A stretch of DNA of 64,000 nt, taken from positions 496,001-560,000 of the forward strand of contig NZ_FWXT01000002.1 of assembly GCF_900176535.1 (NCBI RefSeq), in the 5' to 3' direction. Below, piece after piece: positions 7,684 to 15,939 of the stretch. The notes beneath the pieces are model-generated. The model had not been told where the DNA came from, did no database searches, and saw only the letters and a list, made by a program, of their open reading frames with translations. Source of the DNA: Pedobacter africanus. GTDB taxonomy: Bacteria; Bacteroidota; Bacteroidia; Sphingobacteriales; Sphingobacteriaceae. The translations under genes and the position numbers were made by a program. Each line of letters begins with the position of its first letter. Position 1 is the stretch's first letter.

Positions 7684-8118
7684 TTAATTATTTTGTGTTT
7701 TCTTTACCCTTACGGCATTAGGTCCCTTAGGGCCTTTTTCAAGGTCAAATGTTACCTTGTCATTATCTTTTATAGGTTCCAAAAGCGCATTTTTATGTAC
7801 AAAAATTTTGTTGCCGAATTTGCTTTCTATAATGAACCCGAACCCCTTTTCAGCGCTGTAATTTGTTACAATACCTACATTCTCTTTTTTGGACTCATCA
7901 GCAGGAGCCGCTCCCAGTTGGATGTCTTCCAGTTTTATTTCGCTTCCGGTCGGTTTAACTGGCTTGTCGGTAAAGTTACCGTTTTCGTCAACGTAAGCGA
8001 TCATGTCTTCAAATGAAGTAGCGGCACCCTGTTTACGGTTTTCCATTTTCTGGGCTTTTTCCTGTTTCTTTTTTGATTTTTTCTTATTTCTTTCTTTTTT
8101 GGCGAACGATTCACCCAT
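7684..8118 (-). CDS. Cold-shock-domain protein with a basic N-terminal extension
   Basis: The C-terminal 65 residues form a cold-shock domain. NVGIVTNYSAEKGFGFI carries the RNP1-like KGFGFI, KIFVHKNAL matches RNP2, and DKVTFDLEKGPKGPNAVRV is the usual ending. The first 30 residues are strongly basic (KKERNKKKSKKKQEKAQK), and an acidic linker of about 45 residues joins the two parts. Free-standing CspA proteins have only about 65-70 residues, so this is an extended form. The basic tail should add nucleic-acid affinity. The likely role is RNA chaperone under cold or stress. The 80-aa gene downstream is probably in the same transcript. Confidence 0.85.
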   Translation of the reverse strand: MGESFAKKERNKKKSKKKQEKAQKMENRKQGAATSFEDMIAYVDENGNFTDKPVKPTGSEIKLEDIQLGAAPADESKKENVGIVTNYSAEKGFGFIIESKFGNKIFVHKNALLEPIKDNDKVTFDLEKGPKGPNAVRVKKTQNN

Positions 8119-8437
8119 AGAACTCCTTTTTTATTGTAAAGCCTTTTAAATGGCAAAAATCTGATTTTGGAATATGGTGCTTAACCACATCCTTAATATG
8201 TTATTCAAAATATGGGGGCTAGAGAAGCAAAGACTGAAGAGGAGAAACTATTCCAACTATATCAGGCAAAGACAGAACCTTGTTATTTTTGACAAAGATA
8301 CATTTAAATAACCGCAATAACTAATTTATAGATTGATACTGCGGTTAGATGGAAGCTGCCGTAAAGGTTTTGGAAAAAAAGGGTGGGCGATTTGTACCCA
8401 CCCCTAGGATTGAGGCCTTCGTGAATCCAGGAGAAAA
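8119..8437. other. Intergenic region, about 319 bp
   Basis: This lies between rsgA (minus strand, stop at 8438) and the cold-shock-domain gene (minus, start at 8118). It holds the rsgA terminator at 8374-8403 and presumably the promoter of the cold-shock gene. The 68-codon plus-strand frame at 8349-8555 overlaps the terminator and rsgA and is not credible. I see nothing else in it. Confidence 0.6.
8374..8403 (-). terminator. Intrinsic terminator of rsgA
   Basis: Read on the minus strand, GGGTGGG (8403-8397) pairs with CCCACCC (8387-8381) across a 9-base loop, followed by seven T (8380-8374). It lies 35 bases past the rsgA stop, the expected place and orientation. Confidence 0.8.
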
Positions 8438-9490
8438 CTATCGTTTTTTGACCTGTTTGGCTTCTTCTGTCATTTTTGAAAAGGACCTTTCTCTTTTACG
8501 TTTTTCGTGTTCTGAAGCGGAAAAATGCCAGGATTCTTTGCGCAATTTGAGATAGCTATTGTACACTTCAGGTGCTAACTGGCCATTGTTTACAGCTGCA
8601 ATAACTGCACAGCCTGGTTCATCTACATGCCGGCAATCGGCAAAACGGCAGGATGATGCAAAATCTGCGACATCAAACATAGCTGTCAATATACCTGGAT
8701 CGTCTGTAGCTAAACCAAATTCTCTGACCCCAGGAGTATCGATCAGAACTCCGGAACCATTCATCAATACCATTTCTCTACGTGTTGAAGTATGCCTTCC
8801 TTTGCCACTAGCGCTACTTGTTTCGGAAGTGGCAAATACAGCCCGATCGCACAAAGAATTAATTAAAGAGCTTTTTCCTACACCCGAAGAGCCTACAAAT
8901 ACTATAGTCTGTCCTTGCACAATAGATTTACGTAGGGGAAGCAGGGTTTCCGGATAATGAATGCTGGTGAAGAACACGGGCATTTGAAAAGAGAGGTGCG
9001 CTAATGATTGATTTACATAGTGACCGCTAAATTCGAGATCCGATTTGGTTAGTACCACTATAGGCTGAATACTTTCTTCCAGCACCTGAACCATAAAACG
9101 TTCTATCCGGCGAACGTTGAAATTGGCATCAAGGCTTTGAACGATAAAAGCCTTATCTACATGAGCAGCTATAGCCTGTTTATCTGATGCCGTGCCGCTT
9201 TTTCTTCGGTATAAAGTATGAACGCGGGGTAAAATATCCACTATCAGCCCTTTATCTTGGTCAAAAGGCTGAAATATAATCCAATCTCCTGTACAGGGCA
9301 GTTCGAACGACGGCCTTCCGTAAAGTAGATTGCCGGTTAGTTCGCATAGCAGCAAACCACGTTCTGAGACAACCTCGTAATTGGTTTTGTTTACTGCAGA
9401 AACACGGCCATGAAAAAGATGTTTATGTAAAGAGTTTTGCTTGAGCCGGAACAGCTCGTTGCTCCAACCATATAATGATAAGTTATTCAC
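8438..9490 (-). CDS. rsgA: Ribosome small subunit-dependent GTPase A
   Basis: Circularly permuted GTPase of 350 residues that helps mature the 30S subunit. An N-terminal OB-fold (about 20-95) precedes the G motifs in the order typical of RsgA: TKSD (G4) near 147, GSSGVGKSSLIN (G1) near 199, GKGRHTSTRRE (G2) near 226 and DTPGVREF (G3) near 248. The C-terminal zinc site reads CRFADCRHVDEPGC. The basic tail KKRKRERSFSKM suits rRNA contact. The frame opens with GTG at 9490; the family start (NNLSLYGW) follows directly, and I see no better ATG upstream. A terminator follows at 8374-8403, so it is probably monocistronic. Confidence 0.95.
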   Translation of the reverse strand: MNNLSLYGWSNELFRLKQNSLHKHLFHGRVSAVNKTNYEVVSERGLLLCELTGNLLYGRPSFELPCTGDWIIFQPFDQDKGLIVDILPRVHTLYRRKSGTASDKQAIAAHVDKAFIVQSLDANFNVRRIERFMVQVLEESIQPIVVLTKSDLEFSGHYVNQSLAHLSFQMPVFFTSIHYPETLLPLRKSIVQGQTIVFVGSSGVGKSSLINSLCDRAVFATSETSSASGKGRHTSTRREMVLMNGSGVLIDTPGVREFGLATDDPGILTAMFDVADFASSCRFADCRHVDEPGCAVIAAVNNGQLAPEVYNSYLKLRKESWHFSASEHEKRKRERSFSKMTEEAKQVKKR

Positions 9491-9825
9491 TTTTTGTAAT
9501 TTAAAATGATGAAATAAGATCGTTTAATTCTTTCTTATCCGAATGGCTTGTTACATATAGATTGCCCCTGGTAACATGGGGATACCAAACAGAAAGGCTT
9601 AGAAACAAGGCACCCGGAATCAGGCAATCATTTCAGCCGATAAATTGCAATATGTGAATAGTTGTTGCATAAGCAACAAAGATAAGAAATATTATGGAAA
9701 TAGCTTTAAAGCCCGTTAGATCCTTGGCCGGTTCCTGAAAAGCTAGGTTGTTACCTGCGGCCAAATATACACTTTAATTCATAAACACCTATATTAGCGC
9801 AGCTCAATGCTATCAAATCACCGCT
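9491..9825. other. Intergenic region, about 335 bp
   Basis: This is the divergent gap between rsgA and the DUF1572-like gene. It contains a short perfect hairpin, TTGTTGC (9662-9668) and GCAACAA (9673-9679) with an ATAA loop. No U-tract follows. No open frame of interest or clear TTTG-N19-TAnnTTTG promoter was found. Confidence 0.5.
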
Positions 9826-10392
9826 ATGAAAAATGAGTATTTAGAAAGCGTCATCAAGCAGTTTTTGTATTACAAAATGCTGGGCGAAAAAACATTTGAT
9901 CAGGTCACGGAAGCACAATTATTTTTACAGCACAATCCGGATAGCAATAGTATTGCAATGATTGTAAAACACCTGTCGGGCAATATGCTTAGCCGCTGGA
10001 CGGATTTTTTAACAACCGATGGCGAAAAGTCCTGGCGCAACCGGGACGGTGAATTTGAGAATGACCTGGAGTCTAAGGCGGAGATGCTCCGTTTATGGGA
10101 AAAGGGTTGGAAGGAAATGCTGGATACACTCGGCTCACTATCTTCAGGCGACCTGGGCCAGATCGTTTATATCCGCAACCAGGGCCATACTGTAATGGAA
10201 GCAATCAATCGGCAACTTGCTCATTATCCATATCATGTTGGGCAGATTGTGTATATCGGAAAAATGCTGGCTTCGACCTGGCAATCTTTATCCATTCCCA
10301 AGGGCAATTCAGCGGAGTTCAATGCGGGTAAATTTTCGCAGGAAAAGCATCGCGGACATTTTACAGATGAATTCTTAGATCCAGAGGTTTAA
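9826..10392 (+). CDS. DinB-like four-helix protein, DUF1572 type
   Basis: A 188-residue all-helical protein of the DinB/YfiT fold. It resembles the DUF1572 branch: N-terminal MKNEYLESVIKQFLYYK, a KHLSGNMLSRWTDFL segment near residue 49, and a HYPYHVGQIVYIGKML helix near 129. The spaced histidines (KH, then HYPYH) match the metal-binding triad of the superfamily. Despite the name these proteins are not polymerases; several act as metal-dependent thiol transferases, but the substrate here is unknown. It is followed 21 bases later by a small membrane protein on the same strand. Confidence 0.75.
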   Translation: MKNEYLESVIKQFLYYKMLGEKTFDQVTEAQLFLQHNPDSNSIAMIVKHLSGNMLSRWTDFLTTDGEKSWRNRDGEFENDLESKAEMLRLWEKGWKEMLDTLGSLSSGDLGQIVYIRNQGHTVMEAINRQLAHYPYHVGQIVYIGKMLASTWQSLSIPKGNSAEFNAGKFSQEKHRGHFTDEFLDPEV

Positions 10393-10413
10393 GGCTTACA
10401 AACAAGTTATTTT

Positions 10414-11013
10414 ATGAACACCTATCGCTTTCATTTTAATAATGGCCAAAAAATCTCAGCTATTTTGTTTTGGTTTTTTGCCACGTTGCTGACTATTTCA
10501 CTAACAAGCATTTCAATCGTTTTACTGGCACATCCGCACCCGCTTTTTCCGACCTGGCTATTGCTTATCTATTTACCATTAATGTTAATGGCCATTTACA
10601 GGCTGTTTAAAGTGACCTCCGAAAAGCGGCCGACAGAAATTGTTTCACTAAATAACGATGGTTTCATCAGTTCCTGTTTCGGTTCTGTTTTATTTTCAGA
10701 GATACAGGCCATTCGGGTTCCTGCAAGGGAAATAGGGTTGTTGGGTGGACTACGGCACGACTATTACAAAAAAACAGATGCTGACATTCCTTACCTGGAA
10801 TTTTCGATCACCACGCAGAATGGAAAAATGTTAAAGTGGATATTGAATGAATGGGGTGGGCTTTATAATTCAAAAGAAGACTTTTTAATTTTCTTTAATT
10901 TTATCACAGCGCTAACCAATCAGCTGCATCAACTTTATCACGTTAACGAGCAAGATAACAGCTATTTAAAAATTCTTGATGAAAAAGGTCCCTGGGAAAG
11001 GCTACCTGAATAA
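10414..11013 (+). CDS. Hypothetical membrane protein with two transmembrane segments
   Basis: A 199-residue protein I do not recognise. Residues about 14-38 (ILFWFFATLLTISL onward) and about 45-66 (FPTWLLLIYLPLML) form two adjacent membrane helices. The remaining 130 residues are a soluble C-terminal domain of mixed strands that resembles PH-like YcxB/YdbT-type membrane-anchored domains (EIVSLNNDGF, LFSEIQAIRVPAREIGLL), although that comparison is weak. It lies 21 bases after the DUF1572-type gene and is probably co-transcribed with it. Confidence 0.65.
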   Translation: MNTYRFHFNNGQKISAILFWFFATLLTISLTSISIVLLAHPHPLFPTWLLLIYLPLMLMAIYRLFKVTSEKRPTEIVSLNNDGFISSCFGSVLFSEIQAIRVPAREIGLLGGLRHDYYKKTDADIPYLEFSITTQNGKMLKWILNEWGGLYNSKEDFLIFFNFITALTNQLHQLYHVNEQDNSYLKILDEKGPWERLPE

Positions 11014-11143
11014 TTTTATTCCATTAGGGCTTTTATTTATCAATCTTGCGAAACATTTTTATCACGCTATTGGTTAAAGCCTATCTCAGATTCATTGTTG
11101 GTCGGATCAATTACAGTTCATAAAAAACTAACACATAAGAAAC

Positions 11144-11788
11144 ATGGAAACAAATAAGGAATACAACAAGCCCGGAGCGGCACATGTACCGCCTCAGTAC
11201 ACCGGATCAGAAATGGATGCAGTAGAAAAAATAGAACTGGCTTCCGAAGCAGAAGCAATCCATTTTTTTCAAACGGTGAAGGAACGTTTGCTGGATGTGA
11301 ACCACTGGAAGGAAATTGCAGGCGGAGCTTCGTCTGACTTTTTTCTTACGGATGGGGAAGGGCACCCGGTGCAGCGAAAAGCAACAGGTGGCGATCACAT
11401 CAGGATTGATATACCAGGACCTGGCCCCCAAACAGGTGGCGGATACGATTGGGTAACGATTGAAGAAATTAAAGCACAGGTAACCGATGATACGGAGGTA
11501 TTGAGCATGACCGCCCGGCCATCTGCAAATCCTTTGGCCGACAGCCAGGATACAGCACATTTTCTAACTGATGAAGCAACATCCACTTTCCAGGTGAAGC
11601 GTATTGGCCATACGATCTATGCGGAAGAACACGGCCGCAATGAAGTAACTAATACAGATACGGAAAATACGCTGGATAACATCCGCAACACTTTTGTAGG
11701 CTGGGGCGCTAAGGCTGGCTTCTCCTATCCGCAATGGAAAGCATTGGTTAAAGGACTATTGAACCATAAAAACCCTTACTCTGCGTAA
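11144..11788 (+). CDS. Hypothetical protein, 214 aa
   Basis: An acidic soluble protein with no signal peptide that I do not recognise. The N-terminus is hydrophilic (METNKEYNKPGAAHVPPQY). A central region with RIDIPGPGPQTGGGYDWVTIEEIK has a glycine/proline loop followed by strands. The C-terminal helix DNIRNTFVGWGAKAGFSYPQWKALVKGLLNH is well formed. The number of aromatic and structured segments argues for a folded, conserved protein, perhaps a stress or stationary-phase protein. It stands alone, with about 130 bases upstream. Confidence 0.65.
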   Translation: METNKEYNKPGAAHVPPQYTGSEMDAVEKIELASEAEAIHFFQTVKERLLDVNHWKEIAGGASSDFFLTDGEGHPVQRKATGGDHIRIDIPGPGPQTGGGYDWVTIEEIKAQVTDDTEVLSMTARPSANPLADSQDTAHFLTDEATSTFQVKRIGHTIYAEEHGRNEVTNTDTENTLDNIRNTFVGWGAKAGFSYPQWKALVKGLLNHKNPYSA

Positions 11789-11886
11789 TTTACAAGGGAA
11801 TCAGGGTTTTGTTTTATTTGGCAACAAAATTAATTATTGGTTTATTGGAAGTGTTTTGGTGAAATTTGGCCAGCTGGTAAGTAAAT

Positions 11887-12066
11887 ATGATAGATGAAAA
11901 TGTTGGGGACTATCCTTATACTGTACAGCTATGTGCCGGGTTTAATTTATATACTTTTGTAGCCGAAATGGAAACACAGCTGGTAGAGGATTTAGCTGAA
12001 ATAAACCTTGATCTGATGTTTGCTTTACTACTGGGCGGTAAAGCAAACATGAAAAAATATTTATAA
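11887..12066 (+). CDS. Possible small protein, 59 aa
   Basis: An ATG-started frame of 59 codons ends with TAA at 12064-12066. The product begins MIDENVGDYPYTVQLCAG and ends GGKANMKKYL; its second half could form an amphipathic helix (ETQLVEDLAEINLDLMFALLL). It fills an otherwise empty gap of about 310 bases between the 214-aa gene and the convergent VOC gene. There is no recognisable domain and no evident ribosome binding site. Confidence 0.3.
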   Translation: MIDENVGDYPYTVQLCAGFNLYTFVAEMETQLVEDLAEINLDLMFALLLGGKANMKKYL

Positions 12067-12101
12067 TTAATCAATTCGATATTCGAAGTGATGCACCGGA
12101 A

Positions 12102-12509
12102 TTAATGCTCCGGTGCTCCATTTGGATCCATCCATACAAATTCCCAATGGTGTCCATCAAGATCTTCAAAGCTATGCTGGTACATAAAGCCATAATTGCT
12201 GGCTGGATTAGGTATGGTTGCACCCGCTGCCTGTGCTTTATTAACCATTTCATCAACCGCATCTTTACTGTCGGCAGATAAACAAACTGTGCACTCTATT
12301 GATTTGTGCGCATCTATAATTTCTTTTTTAGTAAAGGTTTGGAAGAAAGGTACAGTGAGCAGCATTACATAAATGGTATCGCTAATGACCATGCAAGCTG
12401 CTTTCTCATCGCTGAATTGTGGGTTAAAGGTATAACCAAGTTTGTTAAAGAAAGCTTTAGATTTTTCGAGGTTTTTAACCGACAGGTTTACAAAAATTTG
12501 AGTGGCCAT
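12102..12509 (-). CDS. VOC superfamily (glyoxalase/bleomycin resistance-like) protein
   Basis: A protein of 135 residues with the paired beta-alpha-beta-beta-beta modules of the VOC fold. Residues 1-60 (MATQIFVNLSVKNLEKSKAFFNKLGY and FSDEKAACMVISDTIYVMLL) form the first module. A second module ends in SFEDLDGHHWEFVWMDP, with the conserved D-HxWE ending. Bacteroidetes relatives are annotated as glyoxalases or extradiol dioxygenase-like, without proven substrates. I used the ATG at 12509; an in-frame TTG at 12533 lies inside the promoter. It converges on the 59-aa frame. Confidence 0.85.
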   Translation of the reverse strand: MATQIFVNLSVKNLEKSKAFFNKLGYTFNPQFSDEKAACMVISDTIYVMLLTVPFFQTFTKKEIIDAHKSIECTVCLSADSKDAVDEMVNKAQAAGATIPNPASNYGFMYQHSFEDLDGHHWEFVWMDPNGAPEH

Positions 12510-12530
12510 AATTTTATATTTTAATTTACT

Positions 12531-12538
12531 CAAAGGTA
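12531..12538 (-). promoter_or_regulatory. -7 element of the VOC gene
   Basis: TACCTTTG on the minus strand matches TAnnTTTG, 21 bases before the chosen ATG. The TTTC at 12560-12557 could be a weak -33 box with an 18-base spacer. Its position also rules out the TTG start at 12533. Confidence 0.5.
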
Positions 12539-12743
12539 AAGTATGTTCATGTACCAGAAAATGTGTAAAAACGACAAGTTAAGGGGGGACTTGCGGCATT
12601 ATTTGTTTATACACTGAATTGTTTCACGGTTTAGCCATGTCTGATTTAACAATGCTGGAAACTTTTTCCACTAAGAAAGGGAATAAAGCAGTTGAAACAT
12701 TATCTCTTTAACATTGTTCTGAATACAATTAAATGAGATCATT

Positions 12744-12974
12744 ATGGAAACTCCAAATCGTACCAGCGGTCGGCCTTTAAAAACAAGGGATGATAAGCGT
12801 GAGCACAATATAGATGCAACCAAAAGTATTTCCCAGATGCGGGAAGAGGTTGAGCATAAAAAAAACGATAAGCTGAGGGATCAAGCTGGCGAACAGGAAA
12901 ATGGGCCTGATGATGATGCCATGAACTATAAAAGCGACCGGGACCACGGCGCTTACAACCCGGAAAATATTTAA
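12744..12974 (+). CDS. Small hydrophilic protein, 76 aa
   Basis: An extremely polar protein with no hydrophobic core, rich in Asp, Glu, Lys, Asn and Arg. The sequence (ETPNRTSGRPLKTRDDKREHN, SISQMREEVEHKKNDKLRDQAG, NYKSDRDHGAYNPENI) suggests intrinsic disorder with one possible helix in the middle. Proteins of this sort are common near stress genes in soil Bacteroidetes, but I do not recognise the family. It is 30 bases upstream of the DUF421 gene on the same strand and may be co-transcribed. Confidence 0.55.
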   Translation: METPNRTSGRPLKTRDDKREHNIDATKSISQMREEVEHKKNDKLRDQAGEQENGPDDDAMNYKSDRDHGAYNPENI

Positions 12975-13004
12975 GTCCAATATCTGGTATCGGTTATTGC
13001 TGTT

Positions 13005-13706
13005 ATGCAAACAACATTATTTATTGACTGGTCTGCTTTTTTCATTGGGGAAGAGGACTGGGAATTTCTTATCGAGATTGCGCTTCGTACATTGATTATG
13101 TACGTTATCATCCTTTTGGGGCTGCGCCTGCTGGGAAAAAGAGGAGTGAAGCAGCTGTCTATTTTTGAGCTGGTAGTAATTATCTCCCTTGGTTCTGCAG
13201 CAGGCGATCCGATGTTTTACAAAGAGGTAGGACTGATGGTTCCGGTGGTAATATTTGCGATTATTGTGGGTGCCTACAGGTTTACCACCTATCTTACTGC
13301 AAAAAGTACAAAGATAGATGATCTGGTAGAGGGAAAATGTACGTATCTGATCAAAAACGGGGAGTTTTCCATTGACAATTTTTCAAAAGAAGGCCTCGCC
13401 CATGACGAGTTTTTTTCTGAATTGAGACAGCACAGCATTTCGCACCTTGGACAGGTAGATACTGCAATCCTGGAAACTTCGGGATCTTTGAGTGTGTACT
13501 TTTACGCTGATAAAGACGTGAAATATGGCCTGCCCATTATGCCTGTGCTTTTTGAAGCAGGTAGCTGTGAGATCCCCGCCAGCGGAAAATATGCCTGCTG
13601 TTTTTGCGGAAATATAGCAGATCTTAAACTAAAAAAGCAACATGCCTGCGAAAAATGCAAGCGCGATAAATGGGTAAAAGCAATCAATACGCTAAGAATT
13701 AAATGA
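13005..13706 (+). CDS. DUF421 / YetF-family membrane protein with a C-terminal zinc ribbon
   Basis: A 233-residue protein of the YetF/DUF421 family. Three membrane helices occupy roughly residues 23-45, 54-70 and 76-95. They include the family motif LRTLIMYVIILLGLRLLGKRG and QLSIFELVVIISLGSAAGDP. The soluble domain follows (LVEGKCTYLIKNGEFS, HDEFFSELRQHSI, VDTAILETSGSLSVYF). The extra C-terminal part has CCFCG and CEKCKRDKW, two CxxC pairs about 20 residues apart that look like a zinc ribbon; most short YetF proteins lack this. The function is unknown. It follows the 76-aa protein closely. Confidence 0.85.
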   Translation: MQTTLFIDWSAFFIGEEDWEFLIEIALRTLIMYVIILLGLRLLGKRGVKQLSIFELVVIISLGSAAGDPMFYKEVGLMVPVVIFAIIVGAYRFTTYLTAKSTKIDDLVEGKCTYLIKNGEFSIDNFSKEGLAHDEFFSELRQHSISHLGQVDTAILETSGSLSVYFYADKDVKYGLPIMPVLFEAGSCEIPASGKYACCFCGNIADLKLKKQHACEKCKRDKWVKAINTLRIK

Positions 13707-13821
13707 CGCAGCCTCAGAATATTATGCCTTTTACAAAAGCTGCAGGAATCGCCGGTTTTATTACCGTACATTTTATTACTAGCTTTAGACGATAATCCAG
13801 AAATGAAAATTGGCATTCTGC

Positions 13822-15804
13822 ATGAACAGTAACTATGAGAAATATTTGAGTGGTGGAGGGGAAATGGGCGAACTTACCCGGAACTTTAACTGGGCTGCCA
13901 CCTCTTTAGGGCCACCTGATAAATGGTCTTTAACCCTGCTTACTACAGTTAGTATTGTGCTTAACTCCAAATTTCCTATGTTCATCTGGTGGGGACCGCA
14001 ACTTATTCAGTTTTACAACGATGCTTACCGGCCCAGTTTGGGAAGAGAGGGAAAGCATCCGGCTGCTCTTGGTCAGCAGGGTGCAGATTGCTGGCGGGAA
14101 ATCTGGCCTGTTATTAAACCGCTTATTGATCAGGTACTGGCAGGAGGGGAGAGCACCTGGAGCGAAGACCAGCTGATCCCGATCTATCGCAACAACCGGC
14201 TGGAAGAAGTCTACTGGACTTTTAGCTATAGTAAATTGCCAGATGAAAATGGTGAGATCGCTGGTGTTCTGGTTACCTGTACGGAAACCACCAATAAGGT
14301 AATCACGCTAAACGAAACCAAAAAAGCAAAAGCAGAATTGGAATTCGCCATCAATGCTGCAGACCTGGGTACCTGGGACCTTGACCCGCTCACCAATAAG
14401 TTTATGGGTAATACACGGCTGAAAACCTGGTTTGGTCTACCTCCAGAAGCAGAGATTGAGTTGCATCGTGCAACAGACGTTATTCACGAAAGCGACAAGA
14501 AGAGGGTGTTAAGCGCAATTGAAACAGCTATGACCTATGAATCTGGAGGGCATTATGATATTGAATACACTATTGTAGGCGGGCTTGACGGTATCCCACG
14601 TCTGGTCAGAGCGGTTGGGAAAGCGATATTCAATGCGCAAAAAGAAGCAATCCGCTTTAGCGGAACTTTACAGGATATCACCACCGAACGCAATGCCCTA
14701 AACAAGCTTATTCTTGCTCATCAGCGACTAGAACTGTCATTAGACCAGTCACTATTGGCAAAAAAAGCAGCGCAACTTGGCACTTTCGATCTGGATTTGC
14801 TGAACGGAACAATGGAATGGGATGAGCGTTGCCGAATCTTATTTGGGATCAGTCACAAACAGGAAGTTTATTATGAAAAGGACTTTGTGGGCGGGCTGCA
14901 TCCTGAGGACCGGGAAAGAATTCTGAAAACAATTGAAGGCGTTCTTGATAAAACCAAAACCAATGGAAATTATGATGTCGAATACCGGACAATTGGCGCA
15001 GATGACGGTGTAATCAGGTGGGTCAGGGCAAAAGGTAAAGCCTATTTTAATGCTGAAGATAAACCTGTTCGCTTCATTGGCTCGGTGCTGGACATTACTG
15101 AGCAGAAAACGGATGAGATCCGTAAAAACGATTTCATTGGTATGGTTAGCCATGAGCTGAAGACTCCGCTGACTTCTTTAAAGGGCTATATACAGTTCCT
15201 TGGCCAACATGCTGGAAAAAACGGTGATAAGTTAAGCTCAGATATTCTTGGCAGAGCTGATTCACAAATCACTAAAATGGCAACCCTGATCAACGGTTTT
15301 CTGGACGTATCCAGGCTGGAGGCAGGAAAAATCAATCTGGAAAGACGGCCGGTTGATCTGAGCATACTTATAGCAAATGTGATTGAAGACCTTACTGCGA
15401 CTTCCAGCACGCATCCAATCACAATGATCTCGTGTAAGCCTGTCCTTGTAAATGTGGACGCAGATAAGATCGCTTCGGTTATCAATAACTTGTTAAGTAA
15501 TGCGGTTAAATATTCCCCAACTGGCAGCAACATTGAGGTCCGTTGCGAAATGAAAGGGAATACTGTCAAAGTAATTGTAACCGATGAAGGACCAGGCATC
15601 AGACCTTCAGATACCGAAAGACTTTTTGAGCGGTTTTACAGGGTGGAGGATTCCGGTTCCAAAGTTATTCCCGGATTTGGGATAGGACTTTATCTCTGTG
15701 CTGAAATCATTGAACGGCACGGTGGAACGATTGGCGTAACCAGCGAACCAGGGAAAGGTGCTGATTTTCATTTTATACTCCCTTTAACGAGCGCAACCTA
15801 TTGA
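13822..15804 (+). CDS. PAS-domain sensor histidine kinase
   Basis: A soluble kinase of 660 residues without membrane helices. An N-terminal PAS-like domain (MFIWWGPQLIQFYNDAYRP, about 50-150) is followed by two similar PAS/PAC modules (about 175-290 and 310-425; AADLGTWDLDP and AAQLGTFDLDL). HisKA follows with the phosphoacceptor His in MVSHELKTPLTSL near residue 446, then HATPase_c with NNLLSNAVKYSP, VTDEGPGIRP and GFGIGLYLCAEIIERHGG. I used the ATG at 13822 rather than the TTG at 13810. The single-domain response regulator at 15940 is the evident partner. The repeated PAS domains suggest sensing of a cytoplasmic signal such as redox state, light or a small molecule. Confidence 0.9.
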   Translation: MNSNYEKYLSGGGEMGELTRNFNWAATSLGPPDKWSLTLLTTVSIVLNSKFPMFIWWGPQLIQFYNDAYRPSLGREGKHPAALGQQGADCWREIWPVIKPLIDQVLAGGESTWSEDQLIPIYRNNRLEEVYWTFSYSKLPDENGEIAGVLVTCTETTNKVITLNETKKAKAELEFAINAADLGTWDLDPLTNKFMGNTRLKTWFGLPPEAEIELHRATDVIHESDKKRVLSAIETAMTYESGGHYDIEYTIVGGLDGIPRLVRAVGKAIFNAQKEAIRFSGTLQDITTERNALNKLILAHQRLELSLDQSLLAKKAAQLGTFDLDLLNGTMEWDERCRILFGISHKQEVYYEKDFVGGLHPEDRERILKTIEGVLDKTKTNGNYDVEYRTIGADDGVIRWVRAKGKAYFNAEDKPVRFIGSVLDITEQKTDEIRKNDFIGMVSHELKTPLTSLKGYIQFLGQHAGKNGDKLSSDILGRADSQITKMATLINGFLDVSRLEAGKINLERRPVDLSILIANVIEDLTATSSTHPITMISCKPVLVNVDADKIASVINNLLSNAVKYSPTGSNIEVRCEMKGNTVKVIVTDEGPGIRPSDTERLFERFYRVEDSGSKVIPGFGIGLYLCAEIIERHGGTIGVTSEPGKGADFHFILPLTSATY

Positions 15805-15897
15805 AATCTATAGCCGGGCCGGGTGCCCCGATATGGTAGTTGTGGAAAACCCATCAAAGGTTGATAAATATCCTAAACTTCTGCGTTTCAATTCAGT

Positions 15898-15919
15898 TAA
15901 CTATATAATTGTATAGTTA
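15898..15919. promoter_or_regulatory. Inverted repeat upstream of the response regulator gene
   Basis: TAACTATA (15898-15905) and TATAGTTA (15912-15919) are perfect 8-bp arms around TAATTG, 20 bases before the ATG at 15940. The position suits an operator. It is AT-rich, so chance is possible, and the binding protein is unknown. Confidence 0.35.
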
Positions 15920-15939
15920 TAATTCTAAAATGCTGAGGT

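Noticed and set aside
8349..8555. A 68-codon plus-strand frame overlapping the end of rsgA
   Set aside because: Its beginning coincides with the rsgA terminator and the rest is antisense to rsgA, so it is a shadow.
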